Shown here: positions 16,612 to 26,878 of the stretch, piece after piece | How the letters are laid out: every line of letters begins with the position of its first letter | How positions within the stretch are numbered: the stretch's first letter is position 1 | From: Chthonobacter albigriseus | Lineage (GTDB): Bacteria; Pseudomonadota; Alphaproteobacteria; Rhizobiales; Pleomorphomonadaceae | Assembly: GCF_013839445.1 (NCBI RefSeq) | Contig: NZ_JACDIT010000006.1 | Span: 124,001 to 188,000, forward strand | Length of the DNA stretch: 64,000 nt | Direction: 5' to 3' | The notes under the pieces: model-generated | What the model was told of the DNA's origin: nothing | Seen by the model: the letters and a program-made list of their open reading frames with translations, nothing else | The model's database searches: none | Made by a program: the position numbers and the translations under genes

Positions 16612-17697
16612 ATGGCGGAAACACTCGTCCTCGGCATCGAGACGAGCTGCGACGAAACGGCCGCGGCGGTCGTCGCGCGCTCATCCGAAGGGCGCGGGCG
16701 CATCCTCTCCAACGTCGTGCTCAGCCAGATCGACGCCCACGCGCTGTTCGGCGGCGTGGTGCCCGAGATCGCCGCCCGCGCCCACGTGGAAGCGCTGGAC
16801 GACGTCATCCGCGCAGCGCTCGCGGACGCCGGCGTCGCTCTCGCCGACCTCGACGCGATCGCCGCCACGGCAGGTCCGGGACTGATCGGCGGCGTGCTGG
16901 TGGGCCTCACGACCGCCAAGGCGCTCGCCTATGCCACCGGCAAGCCGCTCGTCGCCGTCAACCACCTGGAAGGCCACGCTCTGACCGCTCGCCTGACGGA
17001 CGCGATCGATTTCCCCTACCTTCTCTTGTTGGTGTCAGGGGGACACACGCAGATCGTCAGGGTCGAGGGCATCGGCCGCTACACACGCCTGGGCACCACC
17101 ATCGACGATGCCCTGGGCGAGGCTTTCGACAAGACGGCCAAGCTTCTCGCCCTTGGCTATCCAGGCGGGCCGGCGGTCGAACGGATGGCCCTCGACGGCA
17201 ATCCGGCACGCTTCCCGCTCCCCCGCCCCCTCCTTCACAGGCCCGAACCGGACTTCTCCTTCTCCGGTCTCAAGACCGCGGTCCGACAGGAAGCGCAGGC
17301 GGCGAGCCCCCTCTCCCCGCAGGACGTCGCCGACCTCTGCGCGTCCTTCCAGGCCGCTGTCGCCGACGTCATCGCGGACCGCGCCGGCCTTGCCTTGCGT
17401 CGTTTTGCAGCAACGATGGGCGACAAGATCCCCACTCTCGTCGTCGCGGGCGGTGTCGCGGCCAACAAGACGATCGCCGCCCGATTGGAAACCTTGGCCA
17501 AATCGCTCGGTGCGCGTCTGATCGTACCACCTCTCAAGCTCTGTACGGACAACGGCGCCATGATAGCCTGGGCGGGTGCGGAGCATCTTGCACTCGGGCT
17601 CGTCGATGGACTCGACGCGCCGGCCCGCGCACGCTGGCCTCTCGACGGCGAATCGGAACCGGTTGTCGGCCGCGGTCGGCTCGGCGCCAAGGTTTGA
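16612..17697 (+). CDS. tsaD: tRNA N6-threonylcarbamoyladenosine synthase subunit TsaD
   Basis: A 361-residue ASKHA-fold protein that transfers the threonylcarbamoyl group to A37 of ANN-decoding tRNAs, together with TsaB/TsaE. Visible: [16 protein letters not shown] at the start, the metal-binding HLEGH motif ([12 protein letters not shown]), [24 protein letters not shown], and [12 protein letters not shown] near the end. Full length for the family. Its stop TGA is followed directly by the gpsA ribosome binding site. tRNA-Thr, present in this window, and MtaB-modified tRNAs belong to the same ANN-reading class. Confidence 0.96.
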   Translation: MAETLVLGIETSCDETAAAVVARSSEGRGRILSNVVLSQIDAHALFGGVVPEIAARAHVEALDDVIRAALADAGVALADLDAIAATAGPGLIGGVLVGLTTAKALAYATGKPLVAVNHLEGHALTARLTDAIDFPYLLLLVSGGHTQIVRVEGIGRYTRLGTTIDDALGEAFDKTAKLLALGYPGGPAVERMALDGNPARFPLPRPLLHRPEPDFSFSGLKTAVRQEAQAASPLSPQDVADLCASFQAAVADVIADRAGLALRRFAATMGDKIPTLVVAGGVAANKTIAARLETLAKSLGARLIVPPLKLCTDNGAMIAWAGAEHLALGLVDGLDAPARARWPLDGESEPVVGRGRLGAKV

Positions 17698-17714
17698 GGG
17701 GAGACCGCAGCAGC

Positions 17715-18725
17715 GTGTCTGGGATATCGGAAGAAGCGAGGGAGCGGACGCGCATCGCGGTCTACGGAGCGGGCGCCTGGGGCGCGGCTCTGGCCATGGT
17801 GGCCGCCAGGGCGGGTCACGAGGTTGCGCTCGTCGGACGCGACCACGCCGTAGCCGATGCGATCAACCGGACGCGCAGGACGCCGTATCTGCCCGGTATG
17901 GACCTTCCGGAGGGCATCCAGGCGACGGCCGACCCGGCAAGCCTTCTCCACGCCGAGATCATCCTGCTCGCCACCCCGGCCCAGGTCACCGGAATCGCCG
18001 CTGGCGAAATCTCCCGTCACGCCCGCCCCGGCACGGCCGTGGTCTCATGCGCCAAGGGGATCGACCGGCAGACAGGGCTTCTCGTGTCCGAGGTCGCCTT
18101 CGCCAGCTACGCGAAGGGTCCGATCGCGGTGCTATCGGGCCCGGGCTTTGCCGCCGACGTCGCCCTCGGCCTGCCGACGGCGGTGACCATCGCGGCGGAG
18201 GACCTGATCCTGGCCGAGGCCCTTTGCCAGATCCTCGCCGGCCCTGGCTTCCGTCCCTACGCCGCCAGCGACATGGTCGGCGTCCAGCTCGGCGGCGCGT
18301 TGAAGAATGTTCTCGCCATCGCCGCCGGCGTGGTCGCCGGCCGCCGCCTGGGGGCCAGTGCCGAAGCGGCTGTCATCACACGCGGTTTCGTCGAGATGCG
18401 CCGGCTTGCGGCAGCCTGGGGCGCGAAGTCCGACACGCTGATGGGGCTATCCGGCCTTGGCGATCTCGTTCTCACCTGCCGCTCCACCCAGTCGCGCAAC
18501 TTCGCACTGGGCGTCGCGCTCGGCGAAGGCGCCGACCCCGCGACCTTCGGCAAGCTCGCCGAAGGGGCGTTCACCGCCTCGATTGCTGTCGAACGGGCTG
18601 TCGCCTTCGGTATCGAGGCGCCGATCATGCACTGCGTCGCCGCCGTGCTGGACGGCAGCCTCTCCGTCGACGGAGCCGTCGAGCGCCTCTTGTCACGGCC
18701 GCTCAAGCGCGAGGACGTCTACTGA
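17715..18725 (+). CDS. gpsA: NAD(P)H-dependent glycerol-3-phosphate dehydrogenase
   Basis: A 336-residue enzyme reducing dihydroxyacetone phosphate to sn-glycerol-3-phosphate for phospholipid synthesis. The N-terminal Rossmann motif is IAVYGAGAWGAALA. Then come VVSCAKGID, VLSGPGFAADVALGLPTAV, the catalytic-Lys region GGALKNVLAIAAGVVAGRRLG, and LSGLGDLVLTCRSTQSRNF. The start is GTG 17715 with AGGGGAG 11 bases upstream; a TTG overlapping the tsaD stop is the alternative. It is cotranscribed with tsaD. The common alphaproteobacterial continuation into YciI and EVE genes is missing here; those genes are at 33.8 kb. The end overlaps the convergent transglutaminase gene by 7 bases. Confidence 0.95.
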   Translation: MSGISEEARERTRIAVYGAGAWGAALAMVAARAGHEVALVGRDHAVADAINRTRRTPYLPGMDLPEGIQATADPASLLHAEIILLATPAQVTGIAAGEISRHARPGTAVVSCAKGIDRQTGLLVSEVAFASYAKGPIAVLSGPGFAADVALGLPTAVTIAAEDLILAEALCQILAGPGFRPYAASDMVGVQLGGALKNVLAIAAGVVAGRRLGASAEAAVITRGFVEMRRLAAAWGAKSDTLMGLSGLGDLVLTCRSTQSRNFALGVALGEGADPATFGKLAEGAFTASIAVERAVAFGIEAPIMHCVAAVLDGSLSVDGAVERLLSRPLKREDVY

Positions 18726-19639
18726 GCAGCCGTCGCCGGGCGGCTCCGCCCGAGCGGCTTTGATGGAACGGGCACCACATCCACCTCAACCGTCAGGCTG
18801 TGCTCGCCGGAGGCGATGATCACGCCGTCGAGGGGCGAGACGTCCGCGTAGTCCCGCCCGATGGCGAGCACGATGTGGTCCTCCCCGGCGGCGATCCCGT
18901 TCGTCGGGTCGAGCCCCACCCAGCCCGACGCCTCGCCGCACCAGACCGACACCCAGGCGTGGGTCGCGTCCGCGCCTTGCAGGCGGGGCCGGCCGGGCGG
19001 CGGATCGGTTCTGAGATATCCGCTGACATAGGCGGCCGGCAGACCGAGCCCCCGCAGACCCGCGATCATCACGTGCGCGAAGTCCTGGCAGACACCCCTC
19101 TTTGCGGCGAAAGCGACAGCCGGCGGCGTCTTTGCGTCGGTCGCGCCGGGCTGATAGCGCAGTCCCGACTTGATCCGCGTCATCAGGGCCGTAGCGGCCT
19201 CCAGGATCGGGCGCGATCGCGGGAAGCTCTCTGCCGTCCAGGCAGTGATCGCCGGATCCAGCGCCACCGACCGGGACGGATAAAGGAAATGCGCCGGTGA
19301 GCCGGACGACAGGTCGGCGCTCGCCATCGCTTCCGACCGCACCGCCTCCCAAGGTGGAGTCAGACTCGCCAGGAGGGGTTCGGGAGCCTGCACCTCGATC
19401 CGCGCGCTCAGCGACACCACCAGTTCGGCATGCGGCTGCTCGAGCGCGAACACCGTCAGGCGATTCCCGAAGAAATCCCGCGCGTCTGATCGCTCGGCCG
19501 GCGCCGGGTCGATATCCAGCGCGGCCTCGATCACCCGCTGTCCCGGCCTGTTCACCGGCAACAGCCGCGCCGCATGGCGCGAGAACGGAACCGTGGACGT
19601 GTAGGCGTAGGTCGTGACCTGCCGGACGTCGTAAATCAT
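18719..19639 (-). CDS. transglutaminase-like protein of the ATP-grasp/alpha-E cassette
   Basis: A 306-residue protein with the bacterial transglutaminase N-terminal domain (MIYDVRQVTTYAYTSTVPFSRHAARLLP) and a complete triad: Cys184 (RGVCQDFAH), His227 (ATHAW), Asp244 (GLDPTNG). No signal peptide. It is the third gene of a minus-strand unit DUF2126, ATP-grasp/alpha-E, transglutaminase. Its start overlaps the upstream stop by four bases (ATGA), so it is translationally coupled. Comparative genomics has linked such transglutaminases with peptide-ligating enzymes, so it may cleave or remodel the peptide product. The target is unknown. Confidence 0.9.
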   Translation of the reverse strand: MIYDVRQVTTYAYTSTVPFSRHAARLLPVNRPGQRVIEAALDIDPAPAERSDARDFFGNRLTVFALEQPHAELVVSLSARIEVQAPEPLLASLTPPWEAVRSEAMASADLSSGSPAHFLYPSRSVALDPAITAWTAESFPRSRPILEAATALMTRIKSGLRYQPGATDAKTPPAVAFAAKRGVCQDFAHVMIAGLRGLGLPAAYVSGYLRTDPPPGRPRLQGADATHAWVSVWCGEASGWVGLDPTNGIAAGEDHIVLAIGRDYADVSPLDGVIIASGEHSLTVEVDVVPVPSKPLGRSRPATAAQ

Positions 19640-22164
19640 CCGAGCTCCTCCGGAAGATCCTGCGACGGCGCCTGACGGAAGAAGCGCTCCGAGATCCCCT
19701 CGGAAAGGCGGAACAGGTCGCCCATGATCTCGTCCAGATCGGCGAGGGCGAGATCCTCCACCGGTGTGGTGGACAGCATCGCCTGGAGTTTCCGCGAAGC
19801 CCGCAACACGGGCACGGGTCGGCCGTCGACGGTCGTCGCCGGCAGTTCGCCGAGGTGCTGGTTGATCCGCCCCACCTGAAAGGCCACCGATCGCGGATTG
19901 TTGTCGTCGAGCACGAGAAGATCGAGCACCGGCACCCGGGACGCCGTCATGACATAGCGCGACCGGTAGGTGATCTGGCTGTCGCCAAGCTCGAGCATCA
20001 CGTCGAGCGCCCCCGACGGGGCGGTCTCCTCTCCGAACATCTGCACGAAGCGGGAGGTGTTCACGGCCCTTTCGATGCGGCGCCCGAGCTCCAGAAAACG
20101 CCAGCCCATCTGGCGGTTCATGTTTTCCGAGGCCAACCCCGAAAAGGCGGCGACCAGTCTGAGCGCCTGGTTCGTTTCGTCGAAGGCCTGGCTTGGCGTC
20201 ATCCGGCGTCCGGACGCTTCGAAACGCGCGGCGATGTCAGTCACCGCCTGGAATGCGTCCGGTGCCAGGCGATCCCGGATCACCGCCGCTGCCGAGCGCG
20301 CCATTGCCGTCAGCCGCGGTAATGCGCCGATGGCCGTGCGGTCGGTCAGGACGGACATCGCCAGCCGCGACGCCGGCAGACGGGCGGGACCCGGCAGCGC
20401 GCCCATCCGCGACAAGAGCAGCACGAGCCGTTCGACCAGCGGCCCCTCCGACGCGACGCCGGAATCCACCACCCGGCCGAGCAGGGCCCGCACCAGCCGA
20501 AGCGTCGCCTCGGTCCGCTCCAGGTACCGCGCCAGCCAGAACAGGTTGTCGGCCGCACGGCTTGGCAGCGTGCCGGTCGTCCGCCTCACGCGAACGCGAT
20601 CCGCTGTCGGCAGCAGTGTCGTCTCCGCCACCGGCCCGTCGCCGAGCACCCAGACATCCGAAGCGCTCGCCCCTTGCTGCAGCGAAACGAACCGCGCATC
20701 GGACGAGCCCGAGATCCGGCAGAACCCGCCGGGCATCACCGTCCAGTCGTCGTCGCCCACCGCCGCCAGGAACAGGCGGAGCACGAAGGGCCGGGGCTCC
20801 AACACGCCATTGGTCCACACCGGCATGGTCGACAGGTTCACCGCCTCTTGGCCCACCACGTCCATGCCGCGCCGCTCGACGATCTCCCTCAGCGCTCTGC
20901 GCTGCTCCGCGGTGAGCCCGGCGCCCACCCCGGTCTTGAACTCCGGCAGGCCCGGGATGTGCGCCCCGAAGGCTGGCGCCACCACCATGCCGTCGAGGTG
21001 AGCGAGCACGGCCTCCCGCTCGCGCGGCTGCCCGCACCACCAGGTGGCCACGTTGGGAAGGATCAGGTCTTCGCCCAGAACATGCCGCGCCAGAGCCGGC
21101 ATGAAGCCCATCAGCGCCCGGCTCTCCACCACGCCCGAACCGAGGCTGTTGGCGACCGTGACGCCGCCTTCCCGGATCGCCTGCACCAGTCCCGGCACGC
21201 CGAGCCGCGACGACGTCCGCAGCTCCAGAGGATCGGCGAAGTCGCCGTCGAGCCGCCGCCAGACCACGTCCACCCGCTTCAGTCCGGACACGGTGCGCAC
21301 ATAGGTCGCCCCGTCCCGCACCGCCAGGTCGCCCCCTTCGACCAGCAGGAAGCCGAGGTATCGCGCGAGATAAGCGTGCTCGAAGTAGGTCTCGTTGAGC
21401 GGCCCGGGCGTCAACAGCGCCACCCGCGCCTCGGCGCGCGCGTTGAGCCGCGCAAGCTCGTCCCGGAAACTCTGGAAGAACGGCGCCAGTCGCTCCACAT
21501 TGAGCGCGCGGGCGATGTCCGGCATCGCGCGCGACACCGCGATCCGGTTCTCCAGCGCATACCCCGCGCCCGACGGAGCCTGGGCGCGGTCGCTCAGCAC
21601 CCACCACGCGCCGTCGGGACCGCGCCCGATATCGACTGCGTAGAGGTGGAGATGTCGACCGCCGGGCGGTGGCAGGCCGACCAGCGGCCGCAGGTAGTCC
21701 GGGCTGCCTGTCACCACGGCCGCGGGAAGCACGCCGTCGCGGACGAGCCGTCCCTCTCCGTAGACGTCCTTCAGCAGCGCCTCTGCCAGCCGGGCACGCT
21801 GGATCACGCCCGCCTTCAGGCCTTCCCACTCGCGCGCCCCGATCAGGAGCGGCATCGCCGCCAGCGGCCACGGGCGTTCGCCGCCCTGCGCGTCGTCGTA
21901 GACGCGGTAGAAGACCCCCGAATCCTCCAGGTGCCGCCGTGCGGAGGAAAACGCCTCCTTCAACGGCTCCGGTCCAAGCCGGCCTATCTCCGCGTGGAAG
22001 CGGTGCCACGGCTCGCGCAGCGACCCGTCCGCCCGCATCATCTCGTCGTGGACACCCGGAAGCGGTCGATAGCGGCCCACGAGGGCCGAGATCCACCCCG
22101 GCAGCGCGCCACGCGCCGCGGAGCGGGCGTCGGTCTTCAGCGTGTCGGGACGGGTCTCGCTCAT
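19636..22164 (-). CDS. circularly permuted ATP-grasp plus alpha-E domain protein
   Basis: An 842-residue fusion. Residues about 1-480 are a circularly permuted type 2 ATP-grasp domain (LLTPGPLNETYFEHAYLARYLGFLLVEGGDL, ANSLGSGVVESRALMGFMP, LILPNVATWWCGQ). Residues about 510-842 are the alpha-E domain, all helical (RAADNLFWLARYLERTEATLRLVRALL, ILDLLVLDD-like core VPVLDLLVLDDNNPRSVAFQ). Many genomes encode these as two genes. ATP-grasp enzymes form amide bonds through acyl phosphates, so peptide ligation is predicted, but no product is known. The ATG at 22164 (MSETRPD) is preferred over one eight codons upstream. Confidence 0.9.
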   Translation of the reverse strand: MSETRPDTLKTDARSAARGALPGWISALVGRYRPLPGVHDEMMRADGSLREPWHRFHAEIGRLGPEPLKEAFSSARRHLEDSGVFYRVYDDAQGGERPWPLAAMPLLIGAREWEGLKAGVIQRARLAEALLKDVYGEGRLVRDGVLPAAVVTGSPDYLRPLVGLPPPGGRHLHLYAVDIGRGPDGAWWVLSDRAQAPSGAGYALENRIAVSRAMPDIARALNVERLAPFFQSFRDELARLNARAEARVALLTPGPLNETYFEHAYLARYLGFLLVEGGDLAVRDGATYVRTVSGLKRVDVVWRRLDGDFADPLELRTSSRLGVPGLVQAIREGGVTVANSLGSGVVESRALMGFMPALARHVLGEDLILPNVATWWCGQPREREAVLAHLDGMVVAPAFGAHIPGLPEFKTGVGAGLTAEQRRALREIVERRGMDVVGQEAVNLSTMPVWTNGVLEPRPFVLRLFLAAVGDDDWTVMPGGFCRISGSSDARFVSLQQGASASDVWVLGDGPVAETTLLPTADRVRVRRTTGTLPSRAADNLFWLARYLERTEATLRLVRALLGRVVDSGVASEGPLVERLVLLLSRMGALPGPARLPASRLAMSVLTDRTAIGALPRLTAMARSAAAVIRDRLAPDAFQAVTDIAARFEASGRRMTPSQAFDETNQALRLVAAFSGLASENMNRQMGWRFLELGRRIERAVNTSRFVQMFGEETAPSGALDVMLELGDSQITYRSRYVMTASRVPVLDLLVLDDNNPRSVAFQVGRINQHLGELPATTVDGRPVPVLRASRKLQAMLSTTPVEDLALADLDEIMGDLFRLSEGISERFFRQAPSQDLPEELG

Positions 22165-22251
22165 GAAAGCTCGGCAGGATCGGCGCACGGTCAGGCTAAG
22201 GCAAATACGCGAAGCGTCCAGCCCCTTCGGAAGGGTCGCTGGACACGGCCG

Positions 22252-25200
22252 TCACATCCACGCCGGCCGGCGGAGGTCGAGCGTCGCCGGAAACGCACCG
22301 GGCCTTTCCTCCGGCGGCACCGCGATGGGCCCGATCGCGTGACCGTGGTCCTGGAACCGCGCCAGACGGCGGGCTTCCGCCTCGTAGGCGTTGACGGGGT
22401 AGGTGTCGTAGTTCCGCCCGCCCGGATGGGCCACGTGATAGACGCAGCCGCCGAGCGAGCGCCCGTTCCAGCTGTCCACCACGTCGAAGGTCAGCGGTGC
22501 GTTCACCGGCAGCACCGGATGGATGCCGCTCGCCGGATGCCAGGCCTTGAACCGCACCCCGCCCACATGCCGGCCGTTGCTGCCGGTCGCCAGCATCGGC
22601 ACGCGCCGGCCGTTGCACGCGATCACGTGCCGGTTCGGGTCGAGCCCGGTCGCCTTCACCTGCAGCCGTTCCACCGAGCTGTCGACATAGCGGACCGTGC
22701 CGCCGACCGCGCCTTCCTCACCCGTTACGTGCCACGGCTCCAGCGCGCCGCGGATCTCCAGCTCCACCCCGCCATAGGACACCGTCCCGAAATACGGGAA
22801 GCGGAACTCCCGTTGCGCCTCGAACCAAAGTGCCTCAATCGGGAAACCGGCCCGTTGCAGATCGCTGACCACCTCCCGAAAATCCGCCCACACGAAGTGC
22901 TCCAGCATGAAGCGGTCGTGCAGGTCGGTGCCCCAGCGTGTGAAGCCGCCGGTCTGCGGCTGGTCCCAGAACCAGGCCACCAGAGCCCTGAGGAGGAGCT
23001 GCTGGGCGAGCGACATCCGCGCGTCCGGCGGCATCTCGAACGAGCGGAACTCCACCAGCCCGAGCCGACCGGTCGGGCCGTCCGGTGAGTAGAGCTTGTC
23101 GATGCAGATCTCCGACCGGTGCGTGTTGCCGGTGACGTCCACCAGGAGATTGCGGAACAGCCGGTCGACGAGCCAGGGCAGCGGTGCCGGCCCCTCGCCC
23201 GGCCGCGGCACCTGCGCCAGCGCGATCTCCAGCTCGTAGAGCGCGTCGTGCCGGGCCTCGTCGATCCGCGGCGCCTGGCTGGTCGGGCCGATGAACAGTC
23301 CGGAGAACAGGTAGGACAGGCTCGGATGACGCTGCCAGTAGAGCACCAGGCTTTTCAGCAGGTCCGGCCGGCGCAGGAACGGGCTGTCGGCAGGCGTCGC
23401 ACCGCCGATCACCACATGATTGCCGCCGCCGGTGCCGGTGTGCCGGCCGTCCGTCATGAACTTGTCGGTACCGAGCCGCGTCAGCCGCGCCTCTTCGTAG
23501 ACGCCCGTGGTGATGTCCACGCACGCGCGCCAGGAGGCGGCCGGATGCACGTTCACCTCGATGACACCCGGATCCGGCGCCACTCGCACCACGCCTATCC
23601 GCGGATCGAACGGAGGCGCGTATCCCTCGATGTGAACGGGAAGCCCCAACTCCTCGGCGGTGTTCTCCGCCGCGGCCAGCAGCTCCAGGTAATCCTCGAT
23701 CGTCGAGGTCGGCGGCATGAACACGCAGAGCCGTCCGTCGCGCGGCTCCACCGACAGCGCGGTGCGCACCGCCCCGACCCCGGTCATCCACTGCTGGACG
23801 CGCGGGTCGTCCGGCGTCACCTCGGTGGAGCGGCGGAACGTCTGGTGCAGCTCCTCCGGATCCGGCAGGTCCGGCCTGTCGTCGAAGGTGTCGCGTTCCA
23901 CGATGTAGGGATAGGCAGCTGGCGGCACATAGGGCAGCGCCGCCAGCGGCAGCCGGTAGCCCACGGGCGAATCTCCGGGAATCAGGAACAGCCGGCCGCG
24001 CCGGAAATTCCAGAGTTCGGAGACCCACCCCGAACCCGCGCGCGACTGCCAGCGCTGGACCGGCAGCACGTAGCCGGACGCCTTGCCGAGCCCGCGCTCG
24101 AACACCCGCGCGATGCGGGCCCGCTCCTCTGCGCTCTCCAGCTTGCTGTCGTCGGTCGTAACGTTCTCCGGCAACCCCTGCTCCTTCAGGATCCAGTGGC
24201 CGGGATCCTCGAAGGCCGGCACGGCGAAGCTGGCGGGAATGCCGAGCCGTTTGGCGACACCCGCCGTGAAGGCCGCGGCGTCGTCGATCGAAGGCGGCGT
24301 GTTGCCGGTTTCCCGGGCCACCAGGTCGAGGTTTCGCCAGACCGGCTTGCCGTCCTTGCGCCAGTAGAGCGAGAAGGTCCAGCGCGGCAGGCTTTCGCCG
24401 GGATACCACTTGCCCTGGCCGTAGTGCAGGAAGCCGCCCGGCGCGAAGCGGTCCGCCAGCCGCCGGATCAGCTGGTCGGCCAGCGTGCGCTTGGTCGGGC
24501 CTACCGCCGCGGTGTTCCACTCCGCCGACTGGTAGTCGTCGATCGAAACGAACGTCGGCTCGCCGCCCATCGTCAGCCGCACGTCGCGGGCTTGGAGCGC
24601 GGCGTCCACCGTGTCGCCGGCGACAAGCAGCCGCTCCCAGGCGTCGTCGGCGAACGGATAGGTCACCCGCGGCCGCTCGTCGATCCGCGCGATCGACATG
24701 TCGAAGCTGAACGACACCTGCGTGTCCGGGTGCCCCGTATAGCCGCCGGAGATCGGCGCCGCCGAGGCGTAATGGGGCGTCGCGGCCAGCGGAATATGCC
24801 CCTCGCCGCAGAGCAGCCCCGACGTCGGGTCGAGCCCGATCCAGCCGGCGCCGGGGATGTAGACCTCGCACCAGGCGTGCAGGTCGGTGAAGTCGACCGC
24901 CGTGCCGGCCGGCCCGTCCAGCGCCTTCAGGTCCGGCTTCAGCTGGATCAGGTATCCGGACACGAAGCGGGCGGCGAGCCCGAGGTGTCGCAGCAGCTGG
25001 ACCAGCAGCCAGCCGGTATCGCGGCAGGAGCCGGACCGCCGTGCCAGCGTCTCGTCGGGGGTCTGCACCCCCGGCTCCATGCGGATCTCGTAGCTGATGT
25101 GCCGCTGCAGGTCCTGGTTGATCCCGACCAGGAAGTCGATCGTCGGCACCAGCTTGCGCGAAACGCCAGCCAGGTAGTCGCGGAAGAGGTCCCCCTCGCT

Positions 25201-25563
25201 TTCGCGGATCAGGTAGGGCGCGAGCTCGATCCCGAGCTCAGGCGTGTAGGCGAACGGGAACTTCTGCGCATAGTCCTCTGTGAAGAAGTCGAACGGGTTG
25301 ATCGTCGCCATCTCCGCCATCAGGTCGACGGAGACGGAGAACTCCGTCGATGGCTCCGGGAACACGAACCGGGCCAGCCAATTGCCGTGCGGATCCTGCT
25401 GCCAGTTCACGAAGTGCGGCTCCGGCGTCACCTTCAGCGCGTAGGAGGGCACCTTGGTGCGGCTGTGCGGCGCCGGCCTGAGGCGGACCACCTGAGGTCC
25501 GAGCTGGACGGGGCGGTCGTAGGTATAGCGGGTGACGTGGGTGAGCTTCGTCAGGATCGCCAT
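22252..25563 (-). CDS. transglutaminase-DUF2126 fusion protein
   Basis: An 1103-residue protein. Residues 1-270 are a transglutaminase-like module with Cys180 ([10 protein letters not shown]), His229 (LHAWCEVY) and Asp245 (GLDPTSG). The remainder is DUF2126, recognised by [69 protein letters not shown] and [20 protein letters not shown]. As I recall, DUF2126 falls in the glutamine-synthetase-like carboxylate-amine ligase clan, so the protein may both make and break amide bonds. It starts the three-gene unit; 87 bases separate it from the ATP-grasp gene. No signal peptide is seen. Confidence 0.93.
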   Translation of the reverse strand: MAILTKLTHVTRYTYDRPVQLGPQVVRLRPAPHSRTKVPSYALKVTPEPHFVNWQQDPHGNWLARFVFPEPSTEFSVSVDLMAEMATINPFDFFTEDYAQKFPFAYTPELGIELAPYLIRESEGDLFRDYLAGVSRKLVPTIDFLVGINQDLQRHISYEIRMEPGVQTPDETLARRSGSCRDTGWLLVQLLRHLGLAARFVSGYLIQLKPDLKALDGPAGTAVDFTDLHAWCEVYIPGAGWIGLDPTSGLLCGEGHIPLAATPHYASAAPISGGYTGHPDTQVSFSFDMSIARIDERPRVTYPFADDAWERLLVAGDTVDAALQARDVRLTMGGEPTFVSIDDYQSAEWNTAAVGPTKRTLADQLIRRLADRFAPGGFLHYGQGKWYPGESLPRWTFSLYWRKDGKPVWRNLDLVARETGNTPPSIDDAAAFTAGVAKRLGIPASFAVPAFEDPGHWILKEQGLPENVTTDDSKLESAEERARIARVFERGLGKASGYVLPVQRWQSRAGSGWVSELWNFRRGRLFLIPGDSPVGYRLPLAALPYVPPAAYPYIVERDTFDDRPDLPDPEELHQTFRRSTEVTPDDPRVQQWMTGVGAVRTALSVEPRDGRLCVFMPPTSTIEDYLELLAAAENTAEELGLPVHIEGYAPPFDPRIGVVRVAPDPGVIEVNVHPAASWRACVDITTGVYEEARLTRLGTDKFMTDGRHTGTGGGNHVVIGGATPADSPFLRRPDLLKSLVLYWQRHPSLSYLFSGLFIGPTSQAPRIDEARHDALYELEIALAQVPRPGEGPAPLPWLVDRLFRNLLVDVTGNTHRSEICIDKLYSPDGPTGRLGLVEFRSFEMPPDARMSLAQQLLLRALVAWFWDQPQTGGFTRWGTDLHDRFMLEHFVWADFREVVSDLQRAGFPIEALWFEAQREFRFPYFGTVSYGGVELEIRGALEPWHVTGEEGAVGGTVRYVDSSVERLQVKATGLDPNRHVIACNGRRVPMLATGSNGRHVGGVRFKAWHPASGIHPVLPVNAPLTFDVVDSWNGRSLGGCVYHVAHPGGRNYDTYPVNAYEAEARRLARFQDHGHAIGPIAVPPEERPGAFPATLDLRRPAWM

Positions 25564-25691
25564 CAGGTCTTCAGCCTCGCGTTGCGCAACGTCCCGCCAT
25601 GAGAAACCATCCGGGCGGGCAGTAGAAGCCTAACCCGTAGGCATGCCGACGGAAAGGGCAGTGTGCGCCCCGCAGGCGACGAACACTGTCG

Positions 25692-26849
25692 TCAGTCTTC
25701 CAGCCCTGCGATTGCCCGGGCGAAATCGCGGGCCTGGAACGGCTCCAGGTCGTCTATCTGCTCGCCGACACCGATGAAGTGGACGGGGAGGCCGAATTTC
25801 GCGGAGATGGCCACCAGGATACCGCCGCGCGCCGTACCGTCCAGCTTGGTCATGACCAGACCGGTCACGCCCGCCGTCTTGCCGAAAACGTCCACCTGGT
25901 TGAGCGCGTTCTGGCCGGTCGTTGCGTCGAGGACGAGCAGCACGTCGTGCGGGGCACTCGGATCGACCTTGCGGATGACCCGCACGACCTTCTCCAGCTC
26001 CGCCATCAGCTCGGCCTTGTTCTGCAGCCGTCCCGCCGTGTCGACCATCAGCACGTCGCGTCCGCCGGCCTTGGCCTCCGTCAGGGCATCGAACGCCAGG
26101 CCGGCGGCGTCCGAACCCACCGGTCGGGCTACGACCGGCACCTGTGTCCGCTCGCCCCAGACCTTCAGCTGGTCGATCGCCGCCGCCCGGAAGGTGTCTC
26201 CGGCCGCCAGCATCACCGACCGGCCCTCGGCCCGGAACTTCGCTGCCAGCTTGCCGATCGTCGTCGTCTTGCCCGAACCGTTGACGCCGACCACCAGGAT
26301 CACATGCGGCTTCAGGTCGGCCCGGATCTCCAGCGGCTTGGCCACCGGCGAAAGCACCGCCTCGACCTCCTCGGCCAGAACCGTGCGGACCTCCTGGTCG
26401 GAGATGTCCTTGCCGAACCGGCCCTTGGCCAGCCGCTCGGTAATGGCGGTCGCGGTCTGCACGCCGAGGTCCGCCTGGATCAGGACGTTCTCCAGCTCCT
26501 CCAGAGTCTCGTCGTCGAGCTTGCGCTTGGTGAAGATCGAAACGATCCCGCCCCCGATCGCCGTGCGCGAGCGCGACAGCCCTTCGCGCAGCTTGTCGAG
26601 CCAGGACTTCTTCGGGCCCGTCTCGCCGGCGTCGGGCGCCGGGGTATCGACCGCGGGAACTCCGAGCGGCGCCGGAGCGAAGCGCGCGAACGGGTTCTCT
26701 CCGGGCTCCGCGATCACCGTGGGAGCCTGGGGCTCGTCCGGAGCCTGCTCCACCGCAACGGGCTCCGCCGCCGGCTTCGTCTCGGGCTCCCCGTCCTTGC
26801 CGAAGCCGAACAGGCGGCCGAAGAATCCAGGCTTCTTGTCTTCGGCCAT
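25692..26849 (-). CDS. ftsY: signal recognition particle receptor FtsY
   Basis: A 385-residue SRP receptor GTPase that docks SRP-ribosome complexes at the membrane. A short acidic, Pro-rich A region (residues 1-85) precedes the NG domain. GTPase motifs: VVGVNGSGKTTTIGKLA (G1), DTFRAAAIDQL, VDTAGRLQ (G3), TKLDGTARGG (G4), then GVGEQIDDLEPF. It lies 29 bases downstream of mtaB and is probably cotranscribed with dapF and mtaB, an order common in this class. Confidence 0.97.
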   Translation of the reverse strand: MAEDKKPGFFGRLFGFGKDGEPETKPAAEPVAVEQAPDEPQAPTVIAEPGENPFARFAPAPLGVPAVDTPAPDAGETGPKKSWLDKLREGLSRSRTAIGGGIVSIFTKRKLDDETLEELENVLIQADLGVQTATAITERLAKGRFGKDISDQEVRTVLAEEVEAVLSPVAKPLEIRADLKPHVILVVGVNGSGKTTTIGKLAAKFRAEGRSVMLAAGDTFRAAAIDQLKVWGERTQVPVVARPVGSDAAGLAFDALTEAKAGGRDVLMVDTAGRLQNKAELMAELEKVVRVIRKVDPSAPHDVLLVLDATTGQNALNQVDVFGKTAGVTGLVMTKLDGTARGGILVAISAKFGLPVHFIGVGEQIDDLEPFQARDFARAIAGLED

Positions 26850-26878
26850 CGTCGGTCCCGTCTCCAGAGGTCAGTTGA

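Noticed and set aside
20674-23088. An 804-codon open frame antisense to the ATP-grasp and DUF2126 genes
   Set aside because: It crosses two recognised genes and the gap between them with low-complexity, arginine-rich sequence; a GC-driven artefact.
23119-25602. An 827-codon open frame antisense to the DUF2126 gene
   Set aside because: Arg/Pro/His-rich composition without domains, exactly shadowing a recognised protein.
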